NCBI GenBank assembly: GCA_009692265.1
Contig: SHZM01000030.1
Location: 1-41,674 of the forward strand
DNA: 41,674 nucleotides
Direction of reading: 5' to 3'
Source of the DNA: Gammaproteobacteria bacterium
GTDB taxonomy: Bacteria; Pseudomonadota; Gammaproteobacteria; Ga0077536
Shown here: one piece after another, positions 7,664 through 16,093 of the stretch
How the letters are laid out: each line of letters starts with the position of its first letter
Numbering within the stretch: position 1 is the first letter of the stretch
The notes under the pieces: model-generated
What the model was told of the DNA's origin: nothing
What the model saw: the letters and a program-made list of their open reading frames with translations, nothing else
The model's database searches: none
Position numbers and translations under genes: made by a program

Positions 7664-8497
7664 ATGAACGTCAGTAGCGACGCACAAGTACCCACCGCCG
7701 CGGCTGATCTGCCCGCAATGATCAGTTACATGCTGCCCATGGCCCACAAACCCTCGCGCTATCTGTGCACGCCACCGCCGGGCGCACCGGAGTTGAACTG
7801 GAAGCTGGGCGAGGCCAGGGTGACCATGCACGACGGGCGAGCGCGGCTCGCTGGCTTATCGCTGGACCGGCACGGCTTCGTCATGATGCAGGCGCCGACC
7901 GCGGTTACGGACTTCTACGACCAAAACCAGGTAGAAAGAAATTACTACCCCGAGGCCGAGCAGTTGGTCCGGAACGTGACCAGCGCGCAGAAAGTGGTGG
8001 TGTTCGACTACAACTGCCGGAGCGGCTCGAAAGAAGACCGCCAGAGAACGGGTGTTTTCCCGCCGGCCCGGTTCGTACACGCGGACTACACACCGCGGTC
8101 CGCGCCGCAGCGCGTGCGCGATCTGCTGCCGGCCGCAGAAGCCGACGCGCGGCTCGACGGCCGTTACGCATTCGTCAACGTATGGCGCCCGATCAAGGGG
8201 CCGATCGAGAACGACACGCTGTCCTTGTGCGATGCGCAGTCGGTCGCAACGGACGACCTGGTGGCGACCGATTTGATCTACAGCGACCGACAGGGTGAGT
8301 TCTACAATGTCACCTTCAATGCAAATCATCGCTGGTACTATTTTCGCCATCTGCAGACCGACGAAGTGCTGGTATTCATGAACTTCGACTCGCGCCAGAA
8401 GAAGGTGGTGCCGCACGTGGCGTTCGAGGATGCGACGGCGGCGCCGAACGCACCGCCGCGCGAAAGCATCGAAGTGCGCGCCATCGCTTTCTTTTAG
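7664..8497 (+). CDS. CmcJ/NvfI family oxidoreductase (probable Fe/2-oxoglutarate-type)
   Basis: This 277-residue protein matches the CmcJ/NvfI (AsaB-like) family, known from cephamycin and fungal meroterpenoid pathways and common as uncharacterised bacterial proteins. Features: YNCRS at about 116-120, FVHADYTP with a candidate H139-x-D141 iron pair, NVWRPIKGP at 172-180, RWYYFRHLQTDE at about 223-234, then FDSRQ, H251 in HVAFED and a closing PPRESIEVRAI. That H-x-D...H set would fit a facial triad. The ATG at 7664 follows GGAAGGAG by five bases, a strong site. It lies 43 bp after the first GFA gene and before the second. The substrate is unknown. Confidence 0.82.
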   Translation: MNVSSDAQVPTAAADLPAMISYMLPMAHKPSRYLCTPPPGAPELNWKLGEARVTMHDGRARLAGLSLDRHGFVMMQAPTAVTDFYDQNQVERNYYPEAEQLVRNVTSAQKVVVFDYNCRSGSKEDRQRTGVFPPARFVHADYTPRSAPQRVRDLLPAAEADARLDGRYAFVNVWRPIKGPIENDTLSLCDAQSVATDDLVATDLIYSDRQGEFYNVTFNANHRWYYFRHLQTDEVLVFMNFDSRQKKVVPHVAFEDATAAPNAPPRESIEVRAIAFF

Positions 8498-8566
8498 AAA
8501 AGTGATGGGGCGACTACGTTGACCCACACCCGGCGTTGCGAGCGTTAAATCGCGGAGGGTATCCTA

Positions 8567-8986
8567 GTGTCCACATTGATCGGCGGTTGTCGGTGCGGGT
8601 CGATCCGCTACGAATGTCTGGCCGAGCCTTCGGCGGTTTCCTTCTGCTACTGCCGCGACTGCCAGAAGGCATCGGGCGGACCGTTCTGCAATTACGCCGT
8701 GGTCCCTGCGGAAGCAGTCCGCGTCACCCAGGGGCAGACCAGGAGTCATACCGTGCAGGCCGCCAGCGGCAGTGCGGTTAAACGCGAATTCTGCGCGGAC
8801 TGCGGCAGTCCGCTCTTCGCCAGCAACGGCCACGTATTCGTGCTCGCAGTCGGCTGCCTCGACGATGCGCGCACAATATCACCGACGATCGCAATCTGGC
8901 TCGACAGCGCGCAGCCGTGGGCACCTGTGCCTTCGAATGTGGAATGCTTCGCGCAGAATCCGCCCTTGACGCTAGGCGGCGACTGA
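8567..8986 (+). CDS. GFA/CENP-V domain zinc protein, copy 2
   Basis: This 139-residue paralogue of the protein at 7186 has the same ligand pattern: GGCRCG near residue 6, CYCRDCQKASGG at about 27-38 and FCADCGSPLFA at about 75-85. It begins with GTG at 8567 after GGAGGGT, a good site with six-base spacing. The two copies share layout but differ clearly in sequence, so they are not a recent duplication. Placement on either side of the oxidoreductase suggests they act on related intermediates or form a hetero-oligomer; that is inference. Confidence 0.85.
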   Translation: MSTLIGGCRCGSIRYECLAEPSAVSFCYCRDCQKASGGPFCNYAVVPAEAVRVTQGQTRSHTVQAASGSAVKREFCADCGSPLFASNGHVFVLAVGCLDDARTISPTIAIWLDSAQPWAPVPSNVECFAQNPPLTLGGD

Positions 8987-9061
8987 CCCGGGCGGCGGGC
9001 GGGACGCGGACAGTCATATTCCAATTCAACCCGGACACCACTGCCGGACGGAGCGCGTGCG

Positions 9062-9949
9062 ATGGTCAACGAGCGATGGGTAACATTCTTCAGCGAAGGG
9101 TCGCGCGTGGTAGGTAATCTGTTCCTGCCAACCGGAATGCAGGCGGGTGAAAGGCGGGCGGGAATCGTACTGTGCCACGGCTTCACCGGCGTGCGAGAAC
9201 TCACCCTGCGCGACTACGCGCAGCGGTTCGCGGCAGTCGGGTTCATTGCACTGATCTTCGATTACCGTGGATTCGGCGAGAGCGAAGGTCCGAAGTGGCG
9301 CTTGATCCCGCTCGAGCAGATCGACGATATTCGCAATGCATTGACTTGGCTGGCCGCGCAGCCCGAGGTCGACGCGACCCGCGTTGGTCTGTGGGGCACG
9401 AGTTTCGGTGGTGCCCACGTGCCCTACGTGGCAGGGATCGACACGCGGGTCAAGGCGGCGGTCGCCCAGGTTGGTTTCGACACCGGCGAGAGTTTTCTCA
9501 TTGACGTACGCAATGAGCGCGAGCGCGCGGAATTGCGGCATCACATTGAGGAAGACCGGCGCTTGCGGGTCCTGACTGGCCGTGGCCGCGATATCGATCC
9601 GTTTGAGCGCGCACTGGCGAATCCGCACGCCAGCGGATTTATCGCCGACGCGCTGCGCCGCCACCCGCACATGCGTTGCCTGTTGTCGTGGGAGACCTGG
9701 GAGAAAACCCTGGAATATCGGCCGCTCGACGTCGTCGCGAAAATCTCACCGCGCGCACTGCTCTTGATCGCCGCAGAGCAGGACACGGTATGTCTCCCGG
9801 CCGGTTACCGCCGACTTTACGACACCGCAGGCGAACCGAAGAAGCTGCTGACGTGGCCGATCTCGCACTACGATATCTACGCTGGCGAGTGGTTCGACAA
9901 GTCGGCGAACGAGGCGATAGCATGGTTCGATAGGCATTTGAAGACCTGA
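9062..9949 (+). CDS. Alpha/beta hydrolase (dienelactone hydrolase/acetylxylan esterase-like)
   Basis: A 295-residue alpha/beta hydrolase without signal peptide. HGFTGVRE near residue 39 forms the oxyanion region, GTSFGG at about 117-122 is the nucleophile elbow, EQDTVC near 240 supplies the Asp and SHYDIY near 268 the His. It has a helical insert (about 150-200) before the acid residue, as in cocaine esterase-like and DUF1100-like hydrolases. The ATG at 9062 is preceded by GGAG. It ends the cluster that begins with the serine hydrolase; together they would give two ester- or amide-cleaving steps, one oxygenation and two GFA proteins. Confidence 0.83.
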   Translation: MVNERWVTFFSEGSRVVGNLFLPTGMQAGERRAGIVLCHGFTGVRELTLRDYAQRFAAVGFIALIFDYRGFGESEGPKWRLIPLEQIDDIRNALTWLAAQPEVDATRVGLWGTSFGGAHVPYVAGIDTRVKAAVAQVGFDTGESFLIDVRNERERAELRHHIEEDRRLRVLTGRGRDIDPFERALANPHASGFIADALRRHPHMRCLLSWETWEKTLEYRPLDVVAKISPRALLLIAAEQDTVCLPAGYRRLYDTAGEPKKLLTWPISHYDIYAGEWFDKSANEAIAWFDRHLKT

Positions 9950-9985
9950 CCGTAGTATTTCCCAGTCACCACGCGGAGTTGTGCC

Positions 9986-11098
9986 ATGTTTAAATCTGAG
10001 TTCGCCAGGCTCGTCCTGCTTTTTACCTTGGCTCTTCCAGCTTATGCGAAAGACGAGTCGACGCGCGTTATCGATCGCTTACTCGCGCCACCAACGATCG
10101 AGCCCGCCGCGGGCTTCTCTGCACAAGTGCTGGTACCGCCGGGACGGCTCTACGATCCGTTATCGATGCTGCACCATCAAGGCAAGGTATGGGTCATTGA
10201 TGACGGCGGCGAGGAACAGGATAAAGGCAGTCGTTTACTGGAAATCGATCCTACCGGAAAGGTTTCGCCCATCGTTGGGCTCGGCAAGATCCTGCCCACT
10301 GTCGGGTTTGATCTCGCACCCCCAGAGTTTGGCAAGTTTGGCGGCCAATTCTTTTTGTTGAGCCAGCCCGAAGTCGCTATGCCTGGGGCACAGGCCAACC
10401 ACCTCATCCTGCGGCTCGACCCCAAAACAAACTACACGACAACCACACATTGCACATTGCCCGAAGCAGGCGAGGTCAGAACAGCCGGTTATGGACTCGA
10501 TGCGCACTTCGGACCCAAGGGCAGTCCGTTTGAAGGCAGACTCTTCGTCGTGACCATCATGAACAACGCGGTGTACGAAGCGACACCTGATGGTCAATGC
10601 AAACCTTTCGTGGTGTTCGATGGCAAGCACTACAGTGCGCCGATGGTGAACGCGTTTGCCGCGGATGGAAAATCGATGTTGGTATCGGTCAGTACCGAAC
10701 CCTACAATTTTGCGAGCAAGCCGCCGCTCAACGGCGCGATTCTGCGCATTCTTCCCGATGGTTCGGTTGATCCCAAACCAGTGTACGTGGGCGCGACCCG
10801 CCCAACCGGCTTCGACTATGCGCCGACGGGATTTGGCGAATTCGGTGGACAACTCTTCTTTGCCGACATGGGTGCAATCCAAATACCGGTCCCGATGACA
10901 CAGACAGTGAATGCTGATGCGGCAATTTATCGCGTCGACAACGCTGGCAAGGCGCAACTCGTCGCGCGCGGCTTTCACAATCCACTCGCCATTCGCTTCA
11001 TTGGAGACGAATTATGGGTTACCGATATAAATGGCGACTTCATCGCCGGCAAGCGTGAATTGCCAGATGGCTTTGTAGTGCGGATTAAAGTGAATTAA
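9986..11098 (+). CDS. Secreted beta-propeller protein of unknown function
   Basis: A 370-residue protein with a Sec signal peptide (LVLLFTLALPAYA, cleavage before KDES). The mature part has repeated blade-like units such as KVWVIDDGG, RLLEIDPTGKV, GGQFFLLSQ, GRLFVVTIM, GAILRILPDGSV, GGQLFFADMG and ELWVTDINGDF, as in NHL/gluconolactonase or sorbosone-dehydrogenase-like propellers. I see no haem motif and no clear PQQ-binding set, so I give no enzyme name. It starts at ATG 9986 after GGAG, 36 bp behind the alpha/beta hydrolase, and may belong to that cluster with a periplasmic task. Confidence 0.75.
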   Translation: MFKSEFARLVLLFTLALPAYAKDESTRVIDRLLAPPTIEPAAGFSAQVLVPPGRLYDPLSMLHHQGKVWVIDDGGEEQDKGSRLLEIDPTGKVSPIVGLGKILPTVGFDLAPPEFGKFGGQFFLLSQPEVAMPGAQANHLILRLDPKTNYTTTTHCTLPEAGEVRTAGYGLDAHFGPKGSPFEGRLFVVTIMNNAVYEATPDGQCKPFVVFDGKHYSAPMVNAFAADGKSMLVSVSTEPYNFASKPPLNGAILRILPDGSVDPKPVYVGATRPTGFDYAPTGFGEFGGQLFFADMGAIQIPVPMTQTVNADAAIYRVDNAGKAQLVARGFHNPLAIRFIGDELWVTDINGDFIAGKRELPDGFVVRIKVN

Positions 11099-11313
11099 GC
11101 CAGGTCTTTACGAAGCCTTAGGCACCGAGCCGATAAGCGAGGAGGAGATCGTTGCCGAAGTGAAGGCTGCTGGCACGGCACGCCCTACCAGCGAGTCGGG
11201 GACAGTCACAAGAATAGGGGTTGAATTCAGAATCGAAAATGTGAGGAATCGCGATTCGCCTCCTAGCTAAGGACGCGCGATGAATCGGTCACCTTTTGTC
11301 TATATCTTCCTTT
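11099..11313. other. Decayed spacer with gene tail and REP-like motif
   Basis: From 11106 one plus-strand frame reads LYEALGTEPISEEEIVAEVK, which looks like the C-terminal end of a small protein whose front is gone; it runs on to a TAA at about 11265. At 11193-11220 there is GAGTCGGGGACAGTCAC followed by AGAATAGGGG, resembling the GGGGACAGTCAC motif of transposase-associated REP sequences. No intact gene is seen. Confidence 0.35.
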
Positions 11314-11721
11314 CTACACTCGTAGGAGACAAAAACCCCGTAACTTCGAAGCGATCTGGTCAAAGGTATAGGTGAGTTCGCAGCCCGCATCCGAATTGAT
11401 CTGCGCAATTAAACTGTCACTAAAATCCGCCTTCGAAGCCGCGAAGGCGCGGAGTGCATTCCGAACAAGTCTTTTGTTTTCAATGCTGATAGTCGACGCG
11501 GCGAGGAGTCCTTCGATTGCTTCAACGATTTCCTCGCGCTTGCCTGCGTACAAGCGCTTCAGCACCCACGCGAACTCAATCAGCACGATAACAGTAATGT
11601 AACCTGGGTTTTCGCGAGTTAGTTTATTGTCGATCAGGTTGCGCGCCGCCGCGGACTGTCGCGGTTCGTCCTACGCGAAATACCGCACCAGAATATTGGT
11701 GCCGAGGCCAATCACTTTCGT
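11314..11721 (-). pseudogene. VapC-type PIN toxin with three disabling changes
   Basis: On the minus strand the full frame from 11721 reads ACG-K-V-I-G-L-G-T-N-I-L-V-R-Y-F-A, then TAG at 11671-11673, then DEPRQSAAARNLIDNKLTRE and on through IEFAWVLKRLYAG to 11314. Compared with the usual M-K-V-I-G-L-D-T-N of this VapC group, the ATG has become ACG, the first catalytic Asp is Gly (codon 11701-11703), and a Gln codon has become amber. The rest, including ADFSDSLIA, is intact. It overlaps the AbrB-type antitoxin gene, as in a normal vapBC pair. The toxin is certainly inactive. Confidence 0.88.
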
Positions 11722-12044
11722 GATCCCAACTCCTCGATAACGTCGTTAATCTGGTTGAGCGTCGCAGGTTTATTCCGCCGCCCCTTAAACATTCCGCGAA
11801 GTGCCTTTAGATCGCGTTTGGCGGGAACCATGAGCACGCCCCTCTCCGCATCGACGAAATCTATCCGGTCGCCAACCGACAAACCCAGTGCGTCGCGTAC
11901 TCGTTTGGGTATCGTAATCTGCCCTTTAGTGTGGATTTCGCGGTCGCCCCTGACGAGCGCTACGCCTTCATCGCCCGGACCGTGTGCCGCTTGTATGTCA
12001 TCGATAAGATCCGAAAAGGGCAGGAAGCGGTCAATCAGGGGCAC
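11712..12044 (-). CDS. AbrB/VapB-type antitoxin, front end altered
   Basis: The conserved part is a SpoVT/AbrB swapped-hairpin DNA-binding domain: IHTKGQITIPKRVRDALGL, then GDRIDFVDAERGVLMVPA, followed by a C-terminal arm (LKALRGMFKGR) that would bind the VapC partner. Normal family members start just before the TKGQ motif. Here no start codon is there, and the frame opens only at a GTG at 12042-12044, adding about 33 unrelated residues. Those lie antisense to a broken ParE system, so a deletion probably joined the two. It may still be expressed as an orphan regulator, but a pseudogene is equally likely. Confidence 0.6.
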   Translation of the reverse strand: MPLIDRFLPFSDLIDDIQAAHGPGDEGVALVRGDREIHTKGQITIPKRVRDALGLSVGDRIDFVDAERGVLMVPAKRDLKALRGMFKGRRNKPATLNQINDVIEELGSRK

Positions 12045-12082
12045 CTCACGACCAGCGAGGAACTCAGGCGCGGAATCGATAA

Positions 12083-12374
12083 ATGGTGATCTGGTCGGCT
12101 CCAGCTAAAGCTGATTTGCGCGCCATCCACGAATTCATTGCTCACGATTCCCGGTTCTACGCCAAGAAAATCCTTCAAGACATCGTCGAGAAATCCCAGG
12201 TTCTCCGTGCATTGCCGCGCGCGGGTCGGGTAGTCCCAGAACTTAGCGAACCCGATATTCGAAAAATCGCCGCATGTGTACCGCATCATTTATGAGATCC
12301 GACACGCAGATTGTTATGTGCTCGCAGTGCTCCACAAGCGGCGTGAGTTTCCGCCAGAATTGATACACCGATAA
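12083..12374 (+). pseudogene. ParE/RelE-type toxin broken by a frameshift
   Basis: The first frame (ATG 12083) reads VIWSAPAKADLRAIHEFIA and on to RVVPELSEPDIRKIAAC. The conserved second half, YRIIYEIRHADCYVLAVLHK and RREFPPELIHR, follows in the next frame from TAC at 12279 to TAA at 12374. One base gained or lost near 12270-12279 explains the break. As it stands, translation stops at 12295 and lacks the C-terminal strand. Directly upstream, 12047-12083 encodes LTTSEELRRGIDKW in a frame overlapping this ATG, the probable tail of its lost antitoxin. Confidence 0.82.
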
Positions 12375-12420
12375 ACGAGTTTTCGTCACCGCGCCACTGC
12401 AAGCGTTGCGGTCTCAAGAG

Positions 12421-12657
12421 CTAGCTCATCGTGACCTCGGCGCCAGAGCGCAACTTGAGCCAAGCGCCAACGGCGAGACCGGTCTTGCCCTGTGCGCAAG
12501 TCAAAATGCATTGCCAGCGTGTCGAGCCACTTAACTCGAATTGTGGCGGCGCGCGGGCAAATGGTCTGAAGCTTAAGGGCGCGGCCTGCGCTCGTCGGTC
12601 GAGGCGTTCAAGGATCTTCTTGATCGCGGCCGGATCTTCAATGCTCGCGAGCGTCAT
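12421..12657 (-). pseudogene. Possible tail of an IS91-like transposase
   Basis: The minus-strand frame begins LASIEDPAAIKKILERLDRR and continues to RPFARAPPQFEL. This resembles the C-terminal tail of IS91-type transposases (IEDP-VI-KIL-HL ... RAPP). No catalytic part is present and the following residues do not fit. Immediately before it, another frame carries APIDRNAGYFTELL..., which I cannot place. Seen as remnants in a decayed region; the family call is weak. Confidence 0.3.
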
Positions 12658-12807
12658 GCAACGCGGCTAAAAATTGGAGCTTCGTCAGGTTCATCGTTGA
12701 GTAATTCGGTAAAATAACCAGCGTTGCGGTCAATGGGCGCCGATCTTGACATTGCGGTACGGCTTGATCGTTTCGAACCGGACCACATACCCAACGGAGA
12801 GTGCCCT

Positions 12808-13227
12808 ATGTCGCAATCTGATCGCGAACAGATACAGAATCATCTCGCCAAGTATTGTTTTGCGGTGGATGGGGGTACGGCGGAGGAGATTACCGCGTTG
12901 TTCTGGGACGACGCCCGCCTGGAATTTAACGGCACGCATAATGGCTGCGAGGCAATTTGTCTGTGCTACGCGGAGTGGATACGCAAAATGCGCGATCCGG
13001 TCGAAGGTCTCCGACATCTTATCTACGTCCCCCTCATCGAAATCGACGGCGATCACGCGGTAGCCAAAACTTATGTCGACGCAGACGCCCACGTTCGAAA
13101 GAGCGGCCGCACCATCCTGCTGCGCTCGCTCTATCGCGACCGCCTAACGAAGCGAAACGGTGAGTGGCGCTTCTTCGAAAGGCACATCGTCGGAATGCGG
13201 AGCCTGTACGACGCAGAGCGCCGGTGA
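12808..13227 (+). CDS. SnoaL-like (NTF2-fold) protein
   Basis: This 139-residue single-domain protein has the NTF2-like fold pattern of the SnoaL_4 group: an N-terminal helix (IQNHLAKYCFAVDGG), ITALFWDDARLEFNG, GLRHLIYVPLIEIDGDHA and a closing GEWRFFERHIVGMRS. Such proteins are dehydratase, isomerase or small hydroxylase-like subunits; the catalytic pair cannot be set from sequence alone. ATG at 12808 follows GGAG with eight bases. It faces the luciferase-like gene, the two stops being 6 bp apart. Confidence 0.8.
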   Translation: MSQSDREQIQNHLAKYCFAVDGGTAEEITALFWDDARLEFNGTHNGCEAICLCYAEWIRKMRDPVEGLRHLIYVPLIEIDGDHAVAKTYVDADAHVRKSGRTILLRSLYRDRLTKRNGEWRFFERHIVGMRSLYDAERR

Positions 13228-13233
13228 TTCAAT

Positions 13234-14238
13234 TCACCGAAACTGCGGCATCACTTCCTGCGCGAAGCGCTCCAAGCTTTCGCTAAAGATTTCTGGCGCG
13301 ACTCCTGGTGAGGTGCCCCAGGTGATGAGATCGGTTATGCCAAAGCGCGTGACGAACGCTTCAATCTCGTCACCTATTTCGTCCGGCCCGCCAATGATGA
13401 GGTTTTGCGGAATGGCGTCCGGTGCAGGTGAGCTATGCAGAATTTCTTGATCGCCCGCCTCGCTTAACCAATCCGCATAAATTGATAAACGATAGCGTTC
13501 GCCTTTGTTTACTTCCGCCGCGACCGCTTTGCGCTCGGTAGTCACAATAAAGGGGCGCAAGATCCCAACGCGAAAATCTCCCACACGCGCGCCACGCGCG
13601 GCGAGCTCTTCGTACCAGGGTTCGAGCACCACGTGGCGACGCCCTTGCGGCAGAATATGCGCGCCAAGTCGAGCGGCACGCCGTGCGCCCGCTTCGCTCA
13701 TTGCCGCAATCCACAGCGGTGGCCCACCGGCCTGCACCGGCTGCGGCCGAACCGCGACATCTTCGAAGGCGTAGCGTTTGCCGGAGAATGTAAAGCGCTC
13801 TTCATTCCACGCATGTCGCAAAATTTGTATGCCCTCTTCCGTCAGCGATACGCGATGCCGACGTTCCACACCGAAGGCACGAAATTCGTGATGCGCATAA
13901 CCTAAGCCGACTCCAAGCATCATGCGTCCGTTGCTTAGGTTATCGAGCACGGACAAATCTTCCGCGAGCCGGATCGGATGGTGGAACGGCATTAACAGTA
14001 CATTTGATGAGATCGAAACCCGCTGCGTGATAGCGGCAACTGCGCCCGCCGCAGCTACGAAGGAAGGCACATAACCATCTTCAACAAAATGATGTTCGGT
14101 GATCCATACGCTGTCATAACCCAAGCGATCGACCGCACGGATCTGTTGCAAACACTGCGCATAGATCTGCGGTAAGCTGACACCGCTGCCGGGTGGATTA
14201 CGAAAATCGAAAGCGACCCCAAAACGGAGATAAGTCAT
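13234..14238 (-). CDS. LLM-class flavin-dependent oxidoreductase
   Basis: This 334-residue protein has a bacterial luciferase-like TIM barrel. Typical elements: YDSVWITEHHF near residue 40, ISSNVLLMPFHHP near 75, LDNLSNGRMMLGVGLGY near 95, the EEGIQILRHAW helix and PPLWIAAMSEAGARRAARLG. It would use reduced FMN (or F420) for oxidation of an unidentified substrate. I chose ATG 14236-14238 (MTYLRFG) because GGAG lies directly upstream; the longer frame adds 17 unconserved residues. No flavin reductase is adjacent. Confidence 0.88.
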   Translation of the reverse strand: MTYLRFGVAFDFRNPPGSGVSLPQIYAQCLQQIRAVDRLGYDSVWITEHHFVEDGYVPSFVAAAGAVAAITQRVSISSNVLLMPFHHPIRLAEDLSVLDNLSNGRMMLGVGLGYAHHEFRAFGVERRHRVSLTEEGIQILRHAWNEERFTFSGKRYAFEDVAVRPQPVQAGGPPLWIAAMSEAGARRAARLGAHILPQGRRHVVLEPWYEELAARGARVGDFRVGILRPFIVTTERKAVAAEVNKGERYRLSIYADWLSEAGDQEILHSSPAPDAIPQNLIIGGPDEIGDEIEAFVTRFGITDLITWGTSPGVAPEIFSESLERFAQEVMPQFR

Positions 14239-14479
14239 GGGCGCTCCTGGATGACACCGAAATTGTGCCGACATGGCGATGTCGCACATTTTAGAGTCAT
14301 CGTCTCGGCAAGTCGTCCATTGTCAAAGGCAGCTTCTCCATGAAAACAGTGACAAATCAAAAATGTTCGTGTCTTCACGGGGTTCAGAGTTGTTGAAAGT
14401 CTCTCCGGGAAATCGGGAACGCACGAATCGCTGTGTCGGACGGTTATTTTTTAGTAACCCTGGCCCCTTGGAGAGATTC

Positions 14480-15307
14480 GTGAAGTTGCCGATAGCTAGC
14501 GCGCTGTTAATTTCGACACTGTTGTGTTCGGGGTATACCGACGCACTTACGTCCCGCGAGAATTCGAGTAGCAAACCCACTGTAATTCTTCTACACGGTT
14601 TGGCGCGTACCGTATCCTCAATGCAGCGGATGGAGCTTGCGCTACAAGGGGCGGGCTACCGCGTCTGCAATATTGCGTATCCTTCTCGCGAGCACCCCAT
14701 TGCTGAACTTGCCGCGAAGTTCATAGCACCCCGCATTTCCCAGTGCATGGCAGATGCGGCCGAGCCGATTAATTTTGTGACGCATTCCTTGGGTGGAATC
14801 ATCGTCCGGGAACTGGCCCACACGGGGAAGGTTCGATTCTTCGGTCGTGTCGTCATGCTCGGGCCGCCCAACCACGGAAGCGAGGTGGTTGACGCACTGG
14901 GCGACTGGTCTCTATTCAATGCGGTGAATGGTCCGGCAGGTGGCGAGCTGGGTACTACAACGGATTCTGTGCCTCAACGGCTTGGGCCCGTTGCGTTCGA
15001 GACGGGCGTCATTGCAGGAAGCCGTTCGATCAACTGGATAAACTCGCTCATCATTCCGGGCGCGGACGACGGCAAGGTGTCGGTAGAGAGCGCGAAGCTT
15101 GAGGGCATGCGAGACTTCATCGTAATCGCGGTCGCTCACCCGTTCCTGACGAACGATGGTGACGTCATCAAGCAGACCATCCGATTCCTGACCGATGGCT
15201 GCTTCGCACATGACGGGCAAGGGGAGTCGTTGACCGGAGCCAAATCGAGTAAGAGTCCGTGTCTCGCCAGCTCTTCCCACAGTACCCGGCATGCGGCTCC
15301 GCACTAG
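14480..15307 (+). CDS. Secreted triacylglycerol-lipase-like alpha/beta hydrolase
   Basis: The GTG at 14480, after TTGGAGAG, opens a protein with an N-terminal Sec signal (KLPIASALLISTLLCSG). The Cys in LLCSG lacks a good lipobox, so a lipoprotein is not certain. The domain reads VILLHGLARTVSSM, FVTHSLGGIIVRE (nucleophile Ser), MLGPPNHGSEV and IIPGADDGKVSVESAKLEG (Asp region), then AVAHPFLTND (His). This is the compact lipase/acyltransferase family without lid. The natural end is probably near FLTDGCF; the last 30 or so residues (from about 15216) look foreign and overlap a possible intron remnant. Confidence 0.8.
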   Translation: MKLPIASALLISTLLCSGYTDALTSRENSSSKPTVILLHGLARTVSSMQRMELALQGAGYRVCNIAYPSREHPIAELAAKFIAPRISQCMADAAEPINFVTHSLGGIIVRELAHTGKVRFFGRVVMLGPPNHGSEVVDALGDWSLFNAVNGPAGGELGTTTDSVPQRLGPVAFETGVIAGSRSINWINSLIIPGADDGKVSVESAKLEGMRDFIVIAVAHPFLTNDGDVIKQTIRFLTDGCFAHDGQGESLTGAKSSKSPCLASSSHSTRHAAPH

Positions 15308-15665
15308 GCGTTGACGAGCACGCAGGCGGTCCGGCGTTCCACCAGAGCGGTCCTTTCGCCTACCGTGGCTGGGCCTGAGGCCGGTTGCTGGAGAGCTGTA
15401 CGCGTGGCACATGCGCCGCGCTGAAAGCCCGCCTGACGACCCCGGCATCCGTGCTGCCGCCAGCTGCGGGTGCGCGGCCTAGCGCGACTGCGTCAGCATT
15501 GGCGGAGGCGGATCGGCCGTAACAGTCCTGCCGGGCACAAAGCCGAGCAGGGATAAAGTCGTCGATTTCGGCACGGACGCGGCAGGCGGCAGTAGCTTCA
15601 CGCTGTCTAGTAATTTCGTCACCGTAATCAGGAAACCAGAGCCATGCCCGTGCGGCAGACGCCAC
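15244..15665 (-). mobile_element. Possible group II intron remnant (3' structured region)
   Basis: The 396 bp between the lipase and rhodanese genes hold no convincing gene. Read on the minus strand, about 15320-15244 gives TGCGGAGCCGCATGCCGGGT, then CTGTGGGAAGAGC ... CTCTTACTCGAT. This resembles, from memory, the structured RNA after the reverse transcriptase of some bacterial group II introns (CCGCATGCCGGGTG-TGTGGGAGGG ... CCTACTCGAT). No reverse transcriptase is recognisable to the right. If right, the intron's 3' end is at 15244 and the lipase reads into it. Confidence 0.3.
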
Positions 15666-15703
15666 TTCGCCGGGTATGACGAACGTGGAAGATCGCGGCT
15701 GGC

Positions 15704-16093
15704 TTAGCCGCTGGGTTTCGTTACGGGCTGACCTGCCGCCTCCCAGGCTTTGAAACCACCCTCAAGATGCGCGACGTTGGTGTACCCCATGTGCTGTAAC
15801 GTACCGGCCGCAAGTGCTGAACGCCCGCCCGATGCGCAATGCAGAATAACGCGGCGGGTGGGAGCCAATTCCGGACGGTGATACGCGCTAGTGGGATCGG
15901 CATAAAATTCAAGCATTCCACGCGGCGCATGTAGCGCGCCTGGGATGGTACCGGCTTGCAATTCGGCCGGCTCGCGAAGATCGACCAGAGTGACTGTACC
16001 TGTCGCGAGTTCCGCGGCAACTTGCGCGACCGTCAAGTTTTGCACTCGCTGTTTCGCCTCTTGCACGAGTTGAGTTGCAGTTTTAGCTTCCAC
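15704..16093 (-). CDS. Rhodanese-domain sulfurtransferase
   Basis: A 129-residue single rhodanese domain. VTLVDLREPAELQAGTIPGA is the CH2A-type region, and the active-site loop is HCASGGRSA with Cys near residue 91, followed by LQHMGYTNVAHLEGGFKAW. It would carry a persulfide in sulfur transfer or cyanide detoxification. The N-terminal 20 residues form a helix (TATQLVQEAKQRV) seen in relatives. No signal peptide. It lies downstream of hemF on the same strand but 127 bp away, so a separate promoter is likely. Confidence 0.9.
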   Translation of the reverse strand: MEAKTATQLVQEAKQRVQNLTVAQVAAELATGTVTLVDLREPAELQAGTIPGALHAPRGMLEFYADPTSAYHRPELAPTRRVILHCASGGRSALAAGTLQHMGYTNVAHLEGGFKAWEAAGQPVTKPSG

